64,000 nucleotides of DNA from Oscillospiraceae bacterium (GCA_017435615.1 JAFSET010000016.1:58583-122582), one strand, 5' to 3'. Positions 26,210 to 38,100 are shown, counted from the stretch's first letter. Numbers and translations are program-made. The notes: a model not told the origin generated them from the sequence alone.

Positions 26210-29200
26210 TTAGCTTGCTACAAAGCTTTCCGCGGCAATATGGTAATCGTATATTGCCTGCACCAGATCCTTCAGGGACTGGTCTGTAGCGTCGTGATAG
26301 AACTTTCTTGCCATATAGCTGATGGCATTGTAGGTAACGCTTACGGTTTCGGTGCTGTCCGCGGCAGTTACCAGTACGGTTATCGCATCGTCCAGTGCTG
26401 CCGGATTGATGCTGTTTACCTGCACATAGTACTTATCATTGCTGGCCACCGGGGTCAGGACATTGCCACTGCCGTCGGTGAAGGTGTAACGGGAAATATC
26501 CTCAGCAGTGAAATAGTACCGGATGGCGATCTTGGACTTCATCAGCAGGCTTGCGCCATAGAAGTCAATGCCCACAATGGTGTCGGTCACAGCCATGCCG
26601 CTGTCTTCCGGAATTGCATGGGAGGCAGGCAGAGTGATGCCTTCGCTTGCCAATGCATCTGTATTGTAGGCAAAGTAGGTCTGCGCCGCACCGCCATAGC
26701 CCAGCATAGCCGTCACCAGGGCCTTGGCCTTGTCGTCAAAGTCCTCCGGCTTTTCTGTTAGAATGTAATCGGCATACTGACGGACAGAATACTCTGCGGC
26801 TTCGCCGTACAGACCGCTGGTCACAAGCTGCACCTTTACGGTATCCCGCATTTGGGGAGCTGCTGTATGGACTGTGAACCGATAAAGGCCGTCCTCACCG
26901 ATCTCCGGAACCTCCAGGTAGACCGGCGCAGTATTGCCAACGGTAACCATCAGCTTGGTATCCGGGTCTGCCACAACAGCTTCTTCCAGGTCCATATACA
27001 GGTTCATGCCAACATCCTCTGCAAGGATCAAATTCCACTGCTCCACACCGCTTTGCGCCGCAAACGCAGGCCGCTGCCACTGCAGGCAGGGATTTTCAAA
27101 AGCGCCGTTGCACAGCATATTGGGCAGTGCGTTGCTCAGGCCGTTGACGATGGAAAGCTCGTCTATGTACAGGAAGCTGCCGGCAGGCAGGTTCACATAC
27201 AGCTGCACCAGCAATGTGCCTGTGCTGACCCAAACATCGGTGGTATCATAGGCGTGCTGGACATGTGCCCACTCCTCACCCACATTGGCAAGGGAATATC
27301 TTCTGACTGCACCGGACAGAGATCCGTCATACAGCTCAAAGCTGGCATCCAGCACCGGGCCTTCTGTCTTGGCCCACAGGTCAAAGCTGTAACCACCCTC
27401 CACGGGGGCAGGAAGCTGCAGATGCAGGGTATAGTTGGTGGCTTTTTCGGAGCTGCCCAAACGCAGGGCCTTGCCGCTGTATCCGCCCTCTACAAGCTGA
27501 GCATAGTCTGCATCCGGTGCATTTTCTCCGTCAACATTCCAGGCGCAGTACCACTGCTCAAAGGACTGGTTTGCACCGCCCTTGGCTGCCACGGTATAGG
27601 GCCGGTTGTCTGCGTCGTAGCAAATGCCGTAGCCCTGCAGATCGTCCAGGTAGAAATAATCGCCGGGCTCCAAAATAATGTTGAATTCCATACGGGTGTG
27701 GTCGTACTCTGCACCGCTCCACACGCCGTAGAAGGTGCTGGTCTGATCAAATTCCGTCCACTGACTGCCGATCACAGAAAGGTCTGCGATATCAGACCGG
27801 TTGCCGCCGGCTGCGCCCTTGACGGGATTGGTCATGCTGATCCAGGAGCCTTCCTGCAAGCCACCCTCTGCCTTGGCAGAGAATTTCATGCCCATACCCA
27901 AAGCGCTGTCAGAGGCCAGACCAAGATCTGTCTTATAGAACATCTTGTTCAGAATGAGGCTGGTTTTTTCCGTGGGGTGACCGATTCGCAGGCTGTATTT
28001 ACCATGGGTGCTGCTGTCGGCGATCTTCAAAAATTCGATAGCAGGCAGATTTTCATTGCCGTTCCAGGAGACAAACCAGCTATCACCCAGCAGCTTCTGA
28101 ATATCGTTATCCGCCTGGGTGACCTCTACCGCAGCGGTAACCGTCACATCACTGTCCTCCAGGGTGCCTGCCACAGGATAAATACCCTCCCGGTCGTAGA
28201 CCCGGATATTCTGCCAGTGTGCTGCTGCCCACTTTTCTGTGCCGTCGGCAGCACGGACAATGATATAATCCGGCAGGCCCGGCAGCATGCCGGTCTGTGC
28301 CTGCACCCGTACCGGGTAGATATAGGCGATCTGCTGCGGATCCACACGGCCCTTATCGTGCACACCGGTCACGCCGCTGCCGCCGTAAGCGCCAATGTTG
28401 GGGGCCTCGGCATTGACTGCAAAGCCAAAGTAATCCTTGTCCCCGGCATTTTCGATGGCCTTGCCGGCACCGATGGCAGGAGAGCCTTCCATCAGCATAT
28501 AGCCGTCCAGGCTGGAGATGCCGGTCTCACCGCTGCCCGGGGCCACCAGCATGGGATCTTCTGTGATCTTGCCGCTGTCTGCCGGTTCGGAGTCGGGGTG
28601 ATTGCCGTACATCAGGTTGTTGGAATAGTCAATGGTTGTGCTGTAGGTTTCATAACCGCCGGTACCCAAATTGTAGATCAGATTGTTATAGAAGCTGCTG
28701 CCGGTGGGAATAGCACCCCACTCATAAACCTCTACAATGTTGGTATCCAGCTCTTCGCCTACATAAATGGTGTTGTTATACACCTGCGTGTTGGAGATAT
28801 TGCCGGAGTACATCACGCCAACACGGCTGTCATTCTGACTGATGTTATAGCGCACCACCGTGTCCTTGGTGTAGAAGCCGGACATGCCACTGTCCTCACC
28901 GGGCGCGCAGACCATGATAAATCCGCCTTCATTATCGTGGCTGTAGTTATACTGCACCGTGGTATTCTCACAGAAGCTGTCCACGTCAAAGCCTTCGCCG
29001 TCCTGAGACCAACGGGTGCCGTATGCCTCGTTGTACTGCATCACGCAGTTGTTGGAATTGAATACCCAAATGGCCACATTGGCCTCATCCGACCGGGCAT
29101 TACAGTTTTTGGCAGTGTTGTATTCCACGATGCCGCCGTCGCAATTCTTCATTACGACGCCGTCTCCGCCGATATCATCCAGGAAGTTGCCCCGGATGAT

Positions 29201-32026
29201 CACATCCGTAGAGGGCACCCAGGTGCCGGGCTGATCCTCAGCAATTCGCTTATCCTCCCAGGACTGGTAGGCATCCAGGGTAATGCCGGTGCGGTTGACA
29301 TGGCGAACGGTGTTGTTTTCCACACGCACATGGTCGTACCAGGTCTTCACCTGGGTACCGGCCACGGTCAGGAAAATACCGCCGTTGACCTTGTTGGTCA
29401 GATCACCTGCCACATGATGCACTTCGTTATTGCGGATGTAAATATGGGAAAGCTTGCCGCAATCCTCCGCCTTCACCAAAATGCCGTACTTAACCGCCTG
29501 ATGGTTGCCGCCGGAAATATCCAAATTGTTGATTTCCCAGTAAGGCTGATTGTACAGGCAGACCACCGCGTTTTGCGTGCCATCACTGATGATCATGGGC
29601 TTTGCGCCGCTGCCGTACATATCCACGGTGATGGGGTAACCTTCTTCACCGCTGCCTGCCGGGTGCAAATTGCCGCTGAACACACTGCCGGCCTTAAAGA
29701 GTATCTTGTCACCGGGCACAAAGGTCATGGCATTGACCTTGTCCAGGCTCTTCCAGGGTTCTGCCTCCGAAGTACCGGAATTGTCATCGGAGCCAAAGCT
29801 GCTGTCCACATAGTAGGTCGTACCGGGCAGGTCCGCCTTTTCGGTGGAAAGGTTCAGCCCATTACCTTCAAAGCCGCCGTCGGAAAGCATATTGGAGCAA
29901 TCGGTGCTCAGCCCCTTGACGATGGAAATGTCATCCAGGTAGAGGTAGCTGCCTGCCGGCATTACCACAAACAGCTGCACCAACAGGCTGCCGGAGTCTA
30001 CCCACACATCGGTCACATCATAGGTGTGCGCAATATGGGTCCAGTCGCTGCCTACATCTGCCAAAGAGTACCGCTTGACTGCGCCGTTCAGCGCACCGTT
30101 ATACAATTCAAAGCTGGCTGTTTCCACCGGTCCTTCTGCCTTTGCCCACAGGTCGAAGCTGTAGCCGCCTGCCTGGGGTGCGGAAAGCTGAAGCTGCAAT
30201 GTATAGCCGGTGGGATGGTCGGCATTGCCGATCCGCAGAGCCTTTCCGGTCTGTCCGCCGTTGACAACGCAGGCATATTCTGCATCCGATGCCAGGGTGT
30301 CATGCTCGTTCCAGGCGCAGTACCACTGCTCAAAGGAACCGTTATGCACCACATTGATATCGGCCATCTCGCCGATATCACCCCAGAAGCCATAGCCCTG
30401 CAGGTCATCCAGGTAGAAATAGTTACCCGGCTCCAGCACGATATTAAATTCCATTTCCGCCCGGTCATATTCCGGACCGCACCATACACCGTAGAAGTCC
30501 GCAGTCTTGTCGATCAGCGTCCAGTCGGTGCCGATGGCTGCCAGGTCGTCGGCTGACAGATTGCTGCGGTTGCCGCCGGTGGCAGGCTCGATGGGGTTGA
30601 TCATGCCGATCCAGCTACCCTCCGCCAATGCGCCATCCAGCTTGGCGGCAAATTTCATACCGACACCGGTTTCCTTACCTGCTTCCATGCCCATCTCGGT
30701 TTTATACACCTTGTAGCGCAGGCAAAGATCGGTTTTTTCCGTGGGGTGACCAATCCGCAGGCTGGAATTGCCGTGGCTGCCGCCCTGGACGATGCTCAGA
30801 TAGTCCGCATCTGCCAAGCTGCCGCCGTTCCACTGGACATACCAATTCTCGCCCAGCATTTTCTGCAGCTTATTCCAGGAAACGTCCGCCACATCAAAGC
30901 TCATAGGGCAGCCCTCAAAGCCGCCGTCACACAGTAGATTGGAAAGCTGGGTGCTGTAGCCCTTTACAATGGAGATATCATCCAAATACAGGAAGCTTCC
31001 GGCAGGCAACTGCACATAGAGCTGTGCCAAAAGCGTGCCGCCGTCCACCCACATATCTGTCACGCCCTCAGCGTGCTCCACATGGGCCCATTCGCTGCCA
31101 ATTTCCGTCAGAGAATACCGGCGCACAGAGCCGCCAACGCCGTTATACAGCTCAAAGCTGATGTTGGTGGGTGTGCCCTCGGTTTTTGCCCACAGGTCAA
31201 AGCTGTATGCCGCTGCCTGGGGAGCAGACAGCTTCAATTGCAGCGTATAATCCGTATCCAGCTCCGCATTGCCCAGCCGCAAAGCCTTGCCGTTGTAACC
31301 GCCGTCCACGATCTGGGCAAAGTCTGCGTCCTTCGTCTGGGTGTTGCGGTTCCAGGCGCAGTACCATCTTTCAAAAGAGCCGTTATGTACCACATTGATA
31401 TCGGCCATATCGCCGATATTACCCCAGAAGCCATAGCCCTGCAGGTTGTCAAGATAGAAGTAATTACCCGGCTCCAGCACCAGGTTGAATTCCATTTCCG
31501 CCCGGTCATATTCAGGGCCGCACCATACACCGTAGAAGTCCGCAGTCTTGTCGATCAGCGTCCAGTCGGTGCCGATGACTGCCAGATCGTCGGCTGACAG
31601 ATTGCTGCGGTTGCCGCCGGTGGCAGGCTCGATGGGGTTGATCATGCCGATCCAGCTACCCTCTGCCAATGCGCCATCCAGCTTGGCGGCAAATTTCATA
31701 CCGACACCGGCTTCACCGTCAGCCGCCATCCCCATCTCGGTTTTGTACACCTTGTAGCGCAGGCAAAGATCGGTTTTTTCCGTGGGGTGACCGATCCGCA
31801 GGCTGTAATCGCCGTGGCTGCCCCCGGAAACGATATTCAGGTACTGGGTGTCGGCAACAGCGCCGCCGTTCCACTGAACATACCAGTTCTCGCCCAGGAT
31901 ATCCTGCACTGTAACCGCCTCACCGGCTGCGCTGACCTGAAGCACTCCCGGCACCAAAGCCAAAGAGGCCAGCATCACCGCAGACAGTAACATGGCAGTT
32001 ATTCTGCGAAATATGGTTTGCTTCAT
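26210..32026 (-). CDS. Giant exported protein: A-B modules, beta-helix, Ig-like and module C
   Basis: 1938 residues from ATG 32024-32026 (GGAGG site; a slightly earlier ATG is out of frame). Order: signal peptide (1-~33); module A (~36-215), B (~220-370), A (~382-562), B (~565-715); right-handed beta-helix (~732-1228); Ig-like domain (~1229-1312); A (~1312-1478), B (~1488-1645); C-terminal module C (~1652-1937). Module A begins ENWYVQWNGG and contains SLRIGHPTEKT. Module B begins WYCAWN and ends FLYLDDISIV. Both look like sugar-binding beta-sandwiches with an outward-facing DD motif, but I cannot assign a CBM family. There is no LPXTG, membrane helix or SLH domain, so the way it is retained is unknown. 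The beta-helix is a paralogue of that at 14232-17342. Confidence 0.85.
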   Translation of the reverse strand: MKQTIFRRITAMLLSAVMLASLALVPGVLQVSAAGEAVTVQDILGENWYVQWNGGAVADTQYLNIVSGGSHGDYSLRIGHPTEKTDLCLRYKVYKTEMGMAADGEAGVGMKFAAKLDGALAEGSWIGMINPIEPATGGNRSNLSADDLAVIGTDWTLIDKTADFYGVWCGPEYDRAEMEFNLVLEPGNYFYLDNLQGYGFWGNIGDMADINVVHNGSFERWYCAWNRNTQTKDADFAQIVDGGYNGKALRLGNAELDTDYTLQLKLSAPQAAAYSFDLWAKTEGTPTNISFELYNGVGGSVRRYSLTEIGSEWAHVEHAEGVTDMWVDGGTLLAQLYVQLPAGSFLYLDDISIVKGYSTQLSNLLCDGGFEGCPMSFDVADVSWNKLQKMLGENWYVQWNGGSLADADYLSIVQGGSHGNSSLRIGHPTEKTDLCLRYKVYKTEMGMEAGKETGVGMKFAAKLDGALAEGSWIGMINPIEPATGGNRSNLSADDLAAIGTDWTLIDKTADFYGVWCGPEYDRAEMEFNIVLEPGNYFYLDDLQGYGFWGDIGEMADINVVHNGSFEQWYCAWNEHDTLASDAEYACVVNGGQTGKALRIGNADHPTGYTLQLQLSAPQAGGYSFDLWAKAEGPVETASFELYNGALNGAVKRYSLADVGSDWTHIAHTYDVTDVWVDSGSLLVQLFVVMPAGSYLYLDDISIVKGLSTDCSNMLSDGGFEGNGLNLSTEKADLPGTTYYVDSSFGSDDNSGTSEAEPWKSLDKVNAMTFVPGDKILFKAGSVFSGNLHPAGSGEEGYPITVDMYGSGAKPMIISDGTQNAVVCLYNQPYWEINNLDISGGNHQAVKYGILVKAEDCGKLSHIYIRNNEVHHVAGDLTNKVNGGIFLTVAGTQVKTWYDHVRVENNTVRHVNRTGITLDAYQSWEDKRIAEDQPGTWVPSTDVIIRGNFLDDIGGDGVVMKNCDGGIVEYNTAKNCNARSDEANVAIWVFNSNNCVMQYNEAYGTRWSQDGEGFDVDSFCENTTVQYNYSHDNEGGFIMVCAPGEDSGMSGFYTKDTVVRYNISQNDSRVGVMYSGNISNTQVYNNTIYVGEELDTNIVEVYEWGAIPTGSSFYNNLIYNLGTGGYETYSTTIDYSNNLMYGNHPDSEPADSGKITEDPMLVAPGSGETGISSLDGYMLMEGSPAIGAGKAIENAGDKDYFGFAVNAEAPNIGAYGGSGVTGVHDKGRVDPQQIAYIYPVRVQAQTGMLPGLPDYIIVRAADGTEKWAAAHWQNIRVYDREGIYPVAGTLEDSDVTVTAAVEVTQADNDIQKLLGDSWFVSWNGNENLPAIEFLKIADSSTHGKYSLRIGHPTEKTSLILNKMFYKTDLGLASDSALGMGMKFSAKAEGGLQEGSWISMTNPVKGAAGGNRSDIADLSVIGSQWTEFDQTSTFYGVWSGAEYDHTRMEFNIILEPGDYFYLDDLQGYGICYDADNRPYTVAAKGGANQSFEQWYCAWNVDGENAPDADYAQLVEGGYSGKALRLGSSEKATNYTLHLQLPAPVEGGYSFDLWAKTEGPVLDASFELYDGSLSGAVRRYSLANVGEEWAHVQHAYDTTDVWVSTGTLLVQLYVNLPAGSFLYIDELSIVNGLSNALPNMLCNGAFENPCLQWQRPAFAAQSGVEQWNLILAEDVGMNLYMDLEEAVVADPDTKLMVTVGNTAPVYLEVPEIGEDGLYRFTVHTAAPQMRDTVKVQLVTSGLYGEAAEYSVRQYADYILTEKPEDFDDKAKALVTAMLGYGGAAQTYFAYNTDALASEGITLPASHAIPEDSGMAVTDTIVGIDFYGASLLMKSKIAIRYYFTAEDISRYTFTDGSGNVLTPVASNDKYYVQVNSINPAALDDAITVLVTAADSTETVSVTYNAISYMARKFYHDATDQSLKDLVQAIYDYHIAAESFVAS
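29880..31920 (-). repeat. Two ~1.04-kb tandem A-B repeats
   Basis: The DNA for module pair A-B (31920-30880) is repeated at 30880-29880. The A parts are almost identical at DNA level, for example the segments around 31600 and 30560 coding NRSNLSADDLA. A more diverged third pair follows the beta-helix at ~28090-27090. Confidence 0.8.
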
Positions 32027-32063
32027 AACATAATCCTCCATTCTTTTCTCGTAAATCAACCGT

Positions 32064-32134
32064 ATTATATCACGGCGGCCTGTCAATATCGATATCATTA
32101 TTTTGGATTTCATATCTTTTTTTGTGTATTTTCT
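32064..32134 (-). promoter_or_regulatory. Extended -10 promoter with conserved upstream block (copy 2)
   Basis: The minus strand has TGA-TATAAT (TATAAT at 32064-32069). The same A-rich, GATAT-containing block as at 26098-26168 precedes it at the same spacing. A TTGACA occurs but only 11 nt before the -10, too close for a normal -35. The block ends just before the terminator of the neighbouring gene. Confidence 0.7.
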
Positions 32135-32136
32135 CT

Positions 32137-32171
32137 AAAAAGATTAGGGGATGCCGCAGCATCCCCCAATC
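32137..32171 (-). terminator. Terminator of the giant esterase gene
   Basis: The hairpin GGGGATGC-CGCA-GCATCCCC, with a few extra pairs, lies 10 nt past the stop codon at 32181. It is followed by a TTTTT run on the minus strand. Confidence 0.8.
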
Positions 32172-32180
32172 CATTGATCT

Positions 32181-35100
32181 TTATTCCGCAAAATCCGTTA
32201 TGATAAAGGGTGCAACCGGTAAGCCGTTTTGACTGTACAGATTGACCGCGTCCATCACATTTTCCACGCCGTAGGATACAGCGGTGCAGTTTTCCATGCC
32301 GGTGATATCCACCACAAGCTGATCATTCACCAGGGTGGCTATGGCACTTTGATACACACCGTCTACCATAACTTCCACATTTGCCACTTCCGTTCCCTCA
32401 CTCAGCAGCAGGCCGCCGCCCACATTTTCAAAGGAAACCGTGATGGTGTTTTCCGTCTTCACCGCAGACACGGCGCTGGGAGACAGCGCGGGCTTATCCG
32501 TCTGTCCGTATACCACATTCAGCGCCAGGTCACCGGCACGGCTGCCATAGGTCAGCTTATCGCTGGGGTGAATGTCGTCAGCCTCACCGTGATCCAAACC
32601 AACCACAGTATACACATTTTCCGTGGTCTGCATCATGTCCCACTGCATCACACGGAATTCTCCGTAGGGAGAGTCCGGCTCACCGCCGTACTGTACCAGC
32701 TGGAACACGATAAAGGGCATATCACATTCAAATTCCCCACGCCACTGTTCAACCAGTACGTTAAACAGTGCCGGATACTTTTCAATATTACCGGCCGAGC
32801 AGTTGTTACAGCCCTGATACCACAGAGCACCCGCAAAGCGGAAGGGTGCCATTTGGGCCACCTGGTAATTGTAGCACAGGGTTTCATAAACCTCCTGGTC
32901 CACGCTCTTGCCGCCGGCAGCGTCCAAATGCTCCTGATCCAGCCACTGCTCGATAAAGGTACCGCCGTTGGCTGTCACCACAATACCCACCGGAATATTT
33001 TCACCCAAAGCCTGCTGAATACGCAGGCCAAAGGCTGCGCCGATAGCAGAGTGCGGTCCGATGCTTTCCGCGCTGCTGACTGCCCAGGCAGAAACATCAC
33101 CGGCTGTCACCTGAGGCACCTGGGCATAGCCTGCGGGGTGATTGTAAAGCCGCACAAGATCATTATCCGCTACAGCAGCGTACTGCGTCTGTGCCTCTTC
33201 CTTTAACTGCTGGACCTGCAGCGCCATATTGGACTGACCGCTGGCCAGCCATACTTCGCCCACCAAAACGTTATGGAACACAAACAGGCGTTCCGGGTAT
33301 TGCACCACCATAGTTCTGCCCTCTGTGCTGGCCTCCATGGGGTCTAAGTCCACACGCCACTGGCCGTTAACTACCGTGGCTGTTTTGGTCTGTCCGGCAA
33401 AGGTAACGGTGATCACATCCCCGTCATTGCCGGTGCCGTGTACGGGCACGGAAGCATTTCTCTGCAGCACCATATTGCTGGCAAAGGGAGCCGCAGGCCG
33501 GTTATAGGCATCGGAAAAATCGGTATTTTCGAAACCGGGGTCTCCAATCAGGTTGGGAGCCTCGTCAATATAGCTGGAAAGCCACATCTTCCGAACCGTC
33601 AGATCGTCAAAGTAAATATAGTCGCCCGGCTCACAGCCGATCAAAAGATTGATGGCCACCGTGCCGGTAGGTGCCCAAATGGACGACTGCAGCTCCGGCT
33701 CATTGTTGTAGATATAGGTCCACTCTCCGGAGGCCAGCCCATCCAGGGGCACAAAGCAAATATTTCCGCCGCCGGCACCGGTTTTTCCGTTGCGGATGTA
33801 GATACCGGAGCCTTCGGTCACCTGTCCGTCAATTTTCACCCAGGTTGCCAGCTCGGCGCACTGCTCTGTGCCAACCAAAGGTACCAGCAGCTCCAGGGTC
33901 ATTTCCGTATATTCCGTGGGGTGACCGATCCGCAAGCTTTTTTGTCCGTTTTTGGCTACATCGTCCACGATCTGAACATGATCATAGCCGGAACTGCCGC
34001 CACCGGCGTGATAGGTAACATCCCACTTTTCAAAGGAAGCATTTTCGATCAGAGAGACACCGACATTCACTTCTGCGTCGCTGTCTTCCATCTCGTAAAC
34101 ATTCAAATCGTCCACATACAGGTAAGAACCGGCAGGCAGCACCGCCAAAATGTCGATGGCCAGCACACCGGCTTCATTGCCCAGCCAAATGGAGGTCTTG
34201 TTGCCCTCCCCATCATCGTTGCCGATATGGGTCCAGTCGGTCAGGTCCATGCCGGACAGAATGTAAGGCTTTGTACCGGAAGCTGGGCTGTTTGCGCCGT
34301 CCCGGATATAAACCGCCGTTTCTTCGCCGATCTGACCTACAGCCTTCAGCCAAGCATCGTATTCATAACTGCCATACTGCTCCAACGGAAGCTGAATTTG
34401 CAGGGTCAGTGCCGTGTCCTGTGTGGGATGGCCGATCCGCAGGGCGTATTCACCGGTGTGGGCCTCTTCCGAAACAAGCTGCACAAATTCACCGGTAGGC
34501 GTTGTGCTGCCGTTCCAAATGCAGCTCCACTGCTGAAAAGGGCCAATGGTGGCAGGCTCATCGCCCGCCACCATTGCTTTTGCAGTCATATGATAATCGT
34601 ACATAGCCTGCACCAGATCCTTCAGGGTCTGCGCAGTGGTATCATGATAGAATTTTCTTGCCATATAGCTGATGGCATTATAAGTAACGCTCAGGCTCTC
34701 GTCGCTGTCCGCAACGGTTACCAATACCGTAATATCGTTGCTCAGCTCTGCCGGATTGATGCTGTTTACCTGCACATAGTACATATCATTGCTGGCCACC
34801 GGGGTCAAAGCATTGCCATTGCCGTCAGTGAAGGTATACAGGGTAATATCCTCAGCGGTGAAGTAGTACCGGATGGCAGTTCTGGACTTCATCAGCAGGC
34901 TTGCGCCGTAGAAGTCAATGCCCACGATGGTATCTGTCACCACCATGCCGCTGTCTTCCGGAATTGCATTGGCAGCAGGCGGCGTAATGCCGTCACTTGC
35001 CATTGCGCCGGTATTGTAGTCAAAGAAGGTCTGCGCAGCACCGCCGTAGGCCAGCATGGCGTTGACCAGGTTCTTAGTGGCCTCATCGTAGTCACCGGCC

Positions 35101-38100
35101 AAGACGGTGTCTGCATAGCCACGGACGGAGTAGGTTTTGCCCAAAGGCATACCGTTGACTGTGATGGCAACCACATCGGTCATCTGTGCCGCAGCCAGCT
35201 CGATGCAGATCTTGCCGTCCACCAGGGTATATTCCACAGGAACATCGTTGACGGTCACAGCAACTGTATCCCCTTCGGCAACCTCCAGCACGAAGTTCAG
35301 CGCAATATTATCATCCAATGCCACATTATAGCCGCTGACCGGGTTTTCCAGCATGGGGAGCTCTTCGGTCACGGTATCGCCGCAGACGGAGCAGGTCTTG
35401 CTCTGAGAGCCGGCAGCCGTATAGGTGGGTGCCAAAGTTACCACCGGCTCACCGTAGCTGTGACCCAGGGCCGCAACCAGATCGTCCACATAGCTGTCAC
35501 CGCAGACAGAGCAGGTGTAGGTGGTATAGCCGTCTTCCGTACAGGTAGGCTCTGTTACCACCGCGTCATAGCTGTGCGCGCAGCCGGGTGCATCGGAGGT
35601 ATCCACCGTCTGAACGCCATTTGCGTGATAGAATTTGCCCTTACCGGTGGAGTAGTTGGCCACCATGACCTCACTGCCATCCTGGCTGAACATCAGCAAG
35701 GTTACCATGGCATAGGGTGCCTTTGTGCCGCTGCCGGTGTAGGCAGACTTATCCATCGTCTGAGAGTCGATCAGCATTTCGGTAACGATATTGTTGCCCT
35801 TGCCCTGCCGCTGATGGACCACCACATCCGCACTGTGCAGGTGACCGCACAGAACCATTTCGATGTTTTCATACTGGCCGATCAGGCCATTCCACAGGTC
35901 CTCAGCAAACATGGTGCATCTGTCGGAGGAGGTGACCCATTCGCCGTTGGCCATCATGTACACGTGGGTAGTTACAATGACCTTGTGGTTGGGGTGTGCT
36001 TCCACCACGCCGGCTGCCCAGGCAATCTCTTCCTGGGAATGGTTTTGGTCAATGGTCAAAATCAGCCAGTCTGTTTCGCCCACGGTCAGGGTGATGTAGG
36101 AGTTGGCCAAAGAGCCTTCCTCCTCATACCAGCCGTCGATCTGAGTGTCATAACCCAACTGCTTCAAATACGTTTCATAAACAGAGGTATCATTCTCCGG
36201 ATACTCCGGAATGGCGTCGTGATTGCCCTTTACCAGGGTATAAGGAATACCGGCAGTATGCAGCTTGCCAATGGAGTCGATCGCGTGCTGCCATTCCTTC
36301 AAAGACTGGGCCATGGTTTCTTCATTGGTGGTATCGGGAGCGGTATCGCAGATGTCACCCATGCCCATCACAGCCTGGATATTGTACTTCTGCTGATTAT
36401 CAATGATCCACTGGTACAGATTGCCCATGTAATCGAGACCCTTCTGGGTATCTCCGCGGTTGGTGTACTGGGTATCACCCACCGCCACAAAGGAGTAGGG
36501 ATACTTGTCCAGAACCGCACTGGGAATGGCATCAAAGTACTCGCCCCAATACAGGATATCGTAGCCGTTGCCGGTGGTATCGGTGATCACATTGGGATCT
36601 TCCAGGCCCTCAAAATTCCAGAAGGCCAATTCACTTTCCGCACCGCCTACAGACAGGCTGATCAGGTCACCTGCAAAGTAGTTTTCATTTGCCCGGGTGT
36701 TGTCACCTGCCACAGCAAAGGCGTTTTGGTACAGCTCTGCAGCCGCCGGAACAGCCACATCCAGTGTCTGCTTTACTTCGCCGTTCACGGAGCAGGAAAG
36801 CTGACTGTTTGCACTGCTGATTGCCAGAGACACTACTTCACCGGTGCGTACATCCACATCGGTAAATACACCTTCCACGGCCGTGCCATCGGAAAGGACT
36901 GCGCTGACATAGGGCTGACCGCTGCTATTGATGCCAACGGTATAGCCGGACTTGCCGTTATCATTGCTGAGGATCACGCCGCAATGCTCCGCACCTACAG
37001 GCAAACGAAGCTGTGCCTGCACGGAAACAGGCATTTCTGCAAAGGCCTTATCGATCTTCAGCATTTCGCCGGAGGAAGCGGCAACGGTTTCAAAGTCGCC
37101 GTTGACCAGCAAATTGGTCTTGGTTGCATCGTCAGACTTGTAGATCACCAGATCGTCAGCCAAAACCTGGCCGCCCTTGGCTGCTGCCGCAAAGATGCTA
37201 AAGTTTTTGGTTGCGCTCGCGGTAAAGGTTGCGGTGTATTTTGTCCAGGTCGGGATCGTCTCATTTTTCAGGGACTTAAAGGTAGCGCCGTTCATCAGGC
37301 TAAGATAGGTGAAATCGCCAACCTTCTTAAACCAACCCTCAAAGGTATATTCCGCACCCTCCTCCAAAGTGATGGCGTGGGCAATGGTATAGTCCAGTGC
37401 GCTTTCCACGCCGGTCAAGGCCAATGCGTAGTTGCCGCTGTGGGCATCGGAGGTCAGATAGTCACTGCGGTACTGGTCTTCGCCCTCCCAGGTTGCATAC
37501 CAGCCCGCAGGAGCCTTGTGGGCACCTACAAAGGTGGACACCTCGGGAACAACAGGCTTCTCCGGCTGGGCAAAGCCCAGCGCATAGCCCCGGAACATAC
37601 CGTCGCAAAGCCGGTTGATAGAATCATAGGAATAGGTCGTACCATCACCGCGGGCAATATGGATGTCATCCAGGTACAGGTAAGAGCCGGCAGGCAGATA
37701 TACATAGATCTGCACCAAAAGTGTGCCGGAATCTACCCAAACATCAGTCACATCATAGGTATGACTGATATGGGTCCAGTCTGCCCCAACATCATTCAGG
37801 GAATACCGACGGCGGGCACCGGCTGTTGTGCCGTCAAACAGCTCAAAGGCCGCATCGGTGATTTCTCCCTCTGTCTTCGCCCACAGGTCAAAGCTGTAGC
37901 CTATGCCGGCCGGTACTGCCAGCGGAATCTGCAGAGTATAATCCGTAACCTTGTCCGGATGTCCCAGGCGCAAAGTATTTCCGCTTCTGCCGCCCTCGAT
38001 GATCTGGGCAAACTCGCTGTTGGTTTCCTCACCGTCAGCATTCCAGACGCAGTGCCACTTTTCAAAGGAGCCGTTCTGCATCACATTGATGTTTTTCATT

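Noticed and set aside
32081-32086. TTGACA as the -35 of the promoter at 32064
   Set aside because: It is only 11 nt from the -10, too short for sigma-A. The corresponding position in the copy at 26098 is TTGATG, so it is treated as part of the conserved block.
34000-36000. Zinc-finger call for the two CSVCGD motifs in the protein at 32181-39740
   Set aside because: Paired CSVCGD motifs occur commonly in exported Clostridia proteins and are not nucleic-acid-binding zinc fingers. They are described only as Cys-rich motifs.
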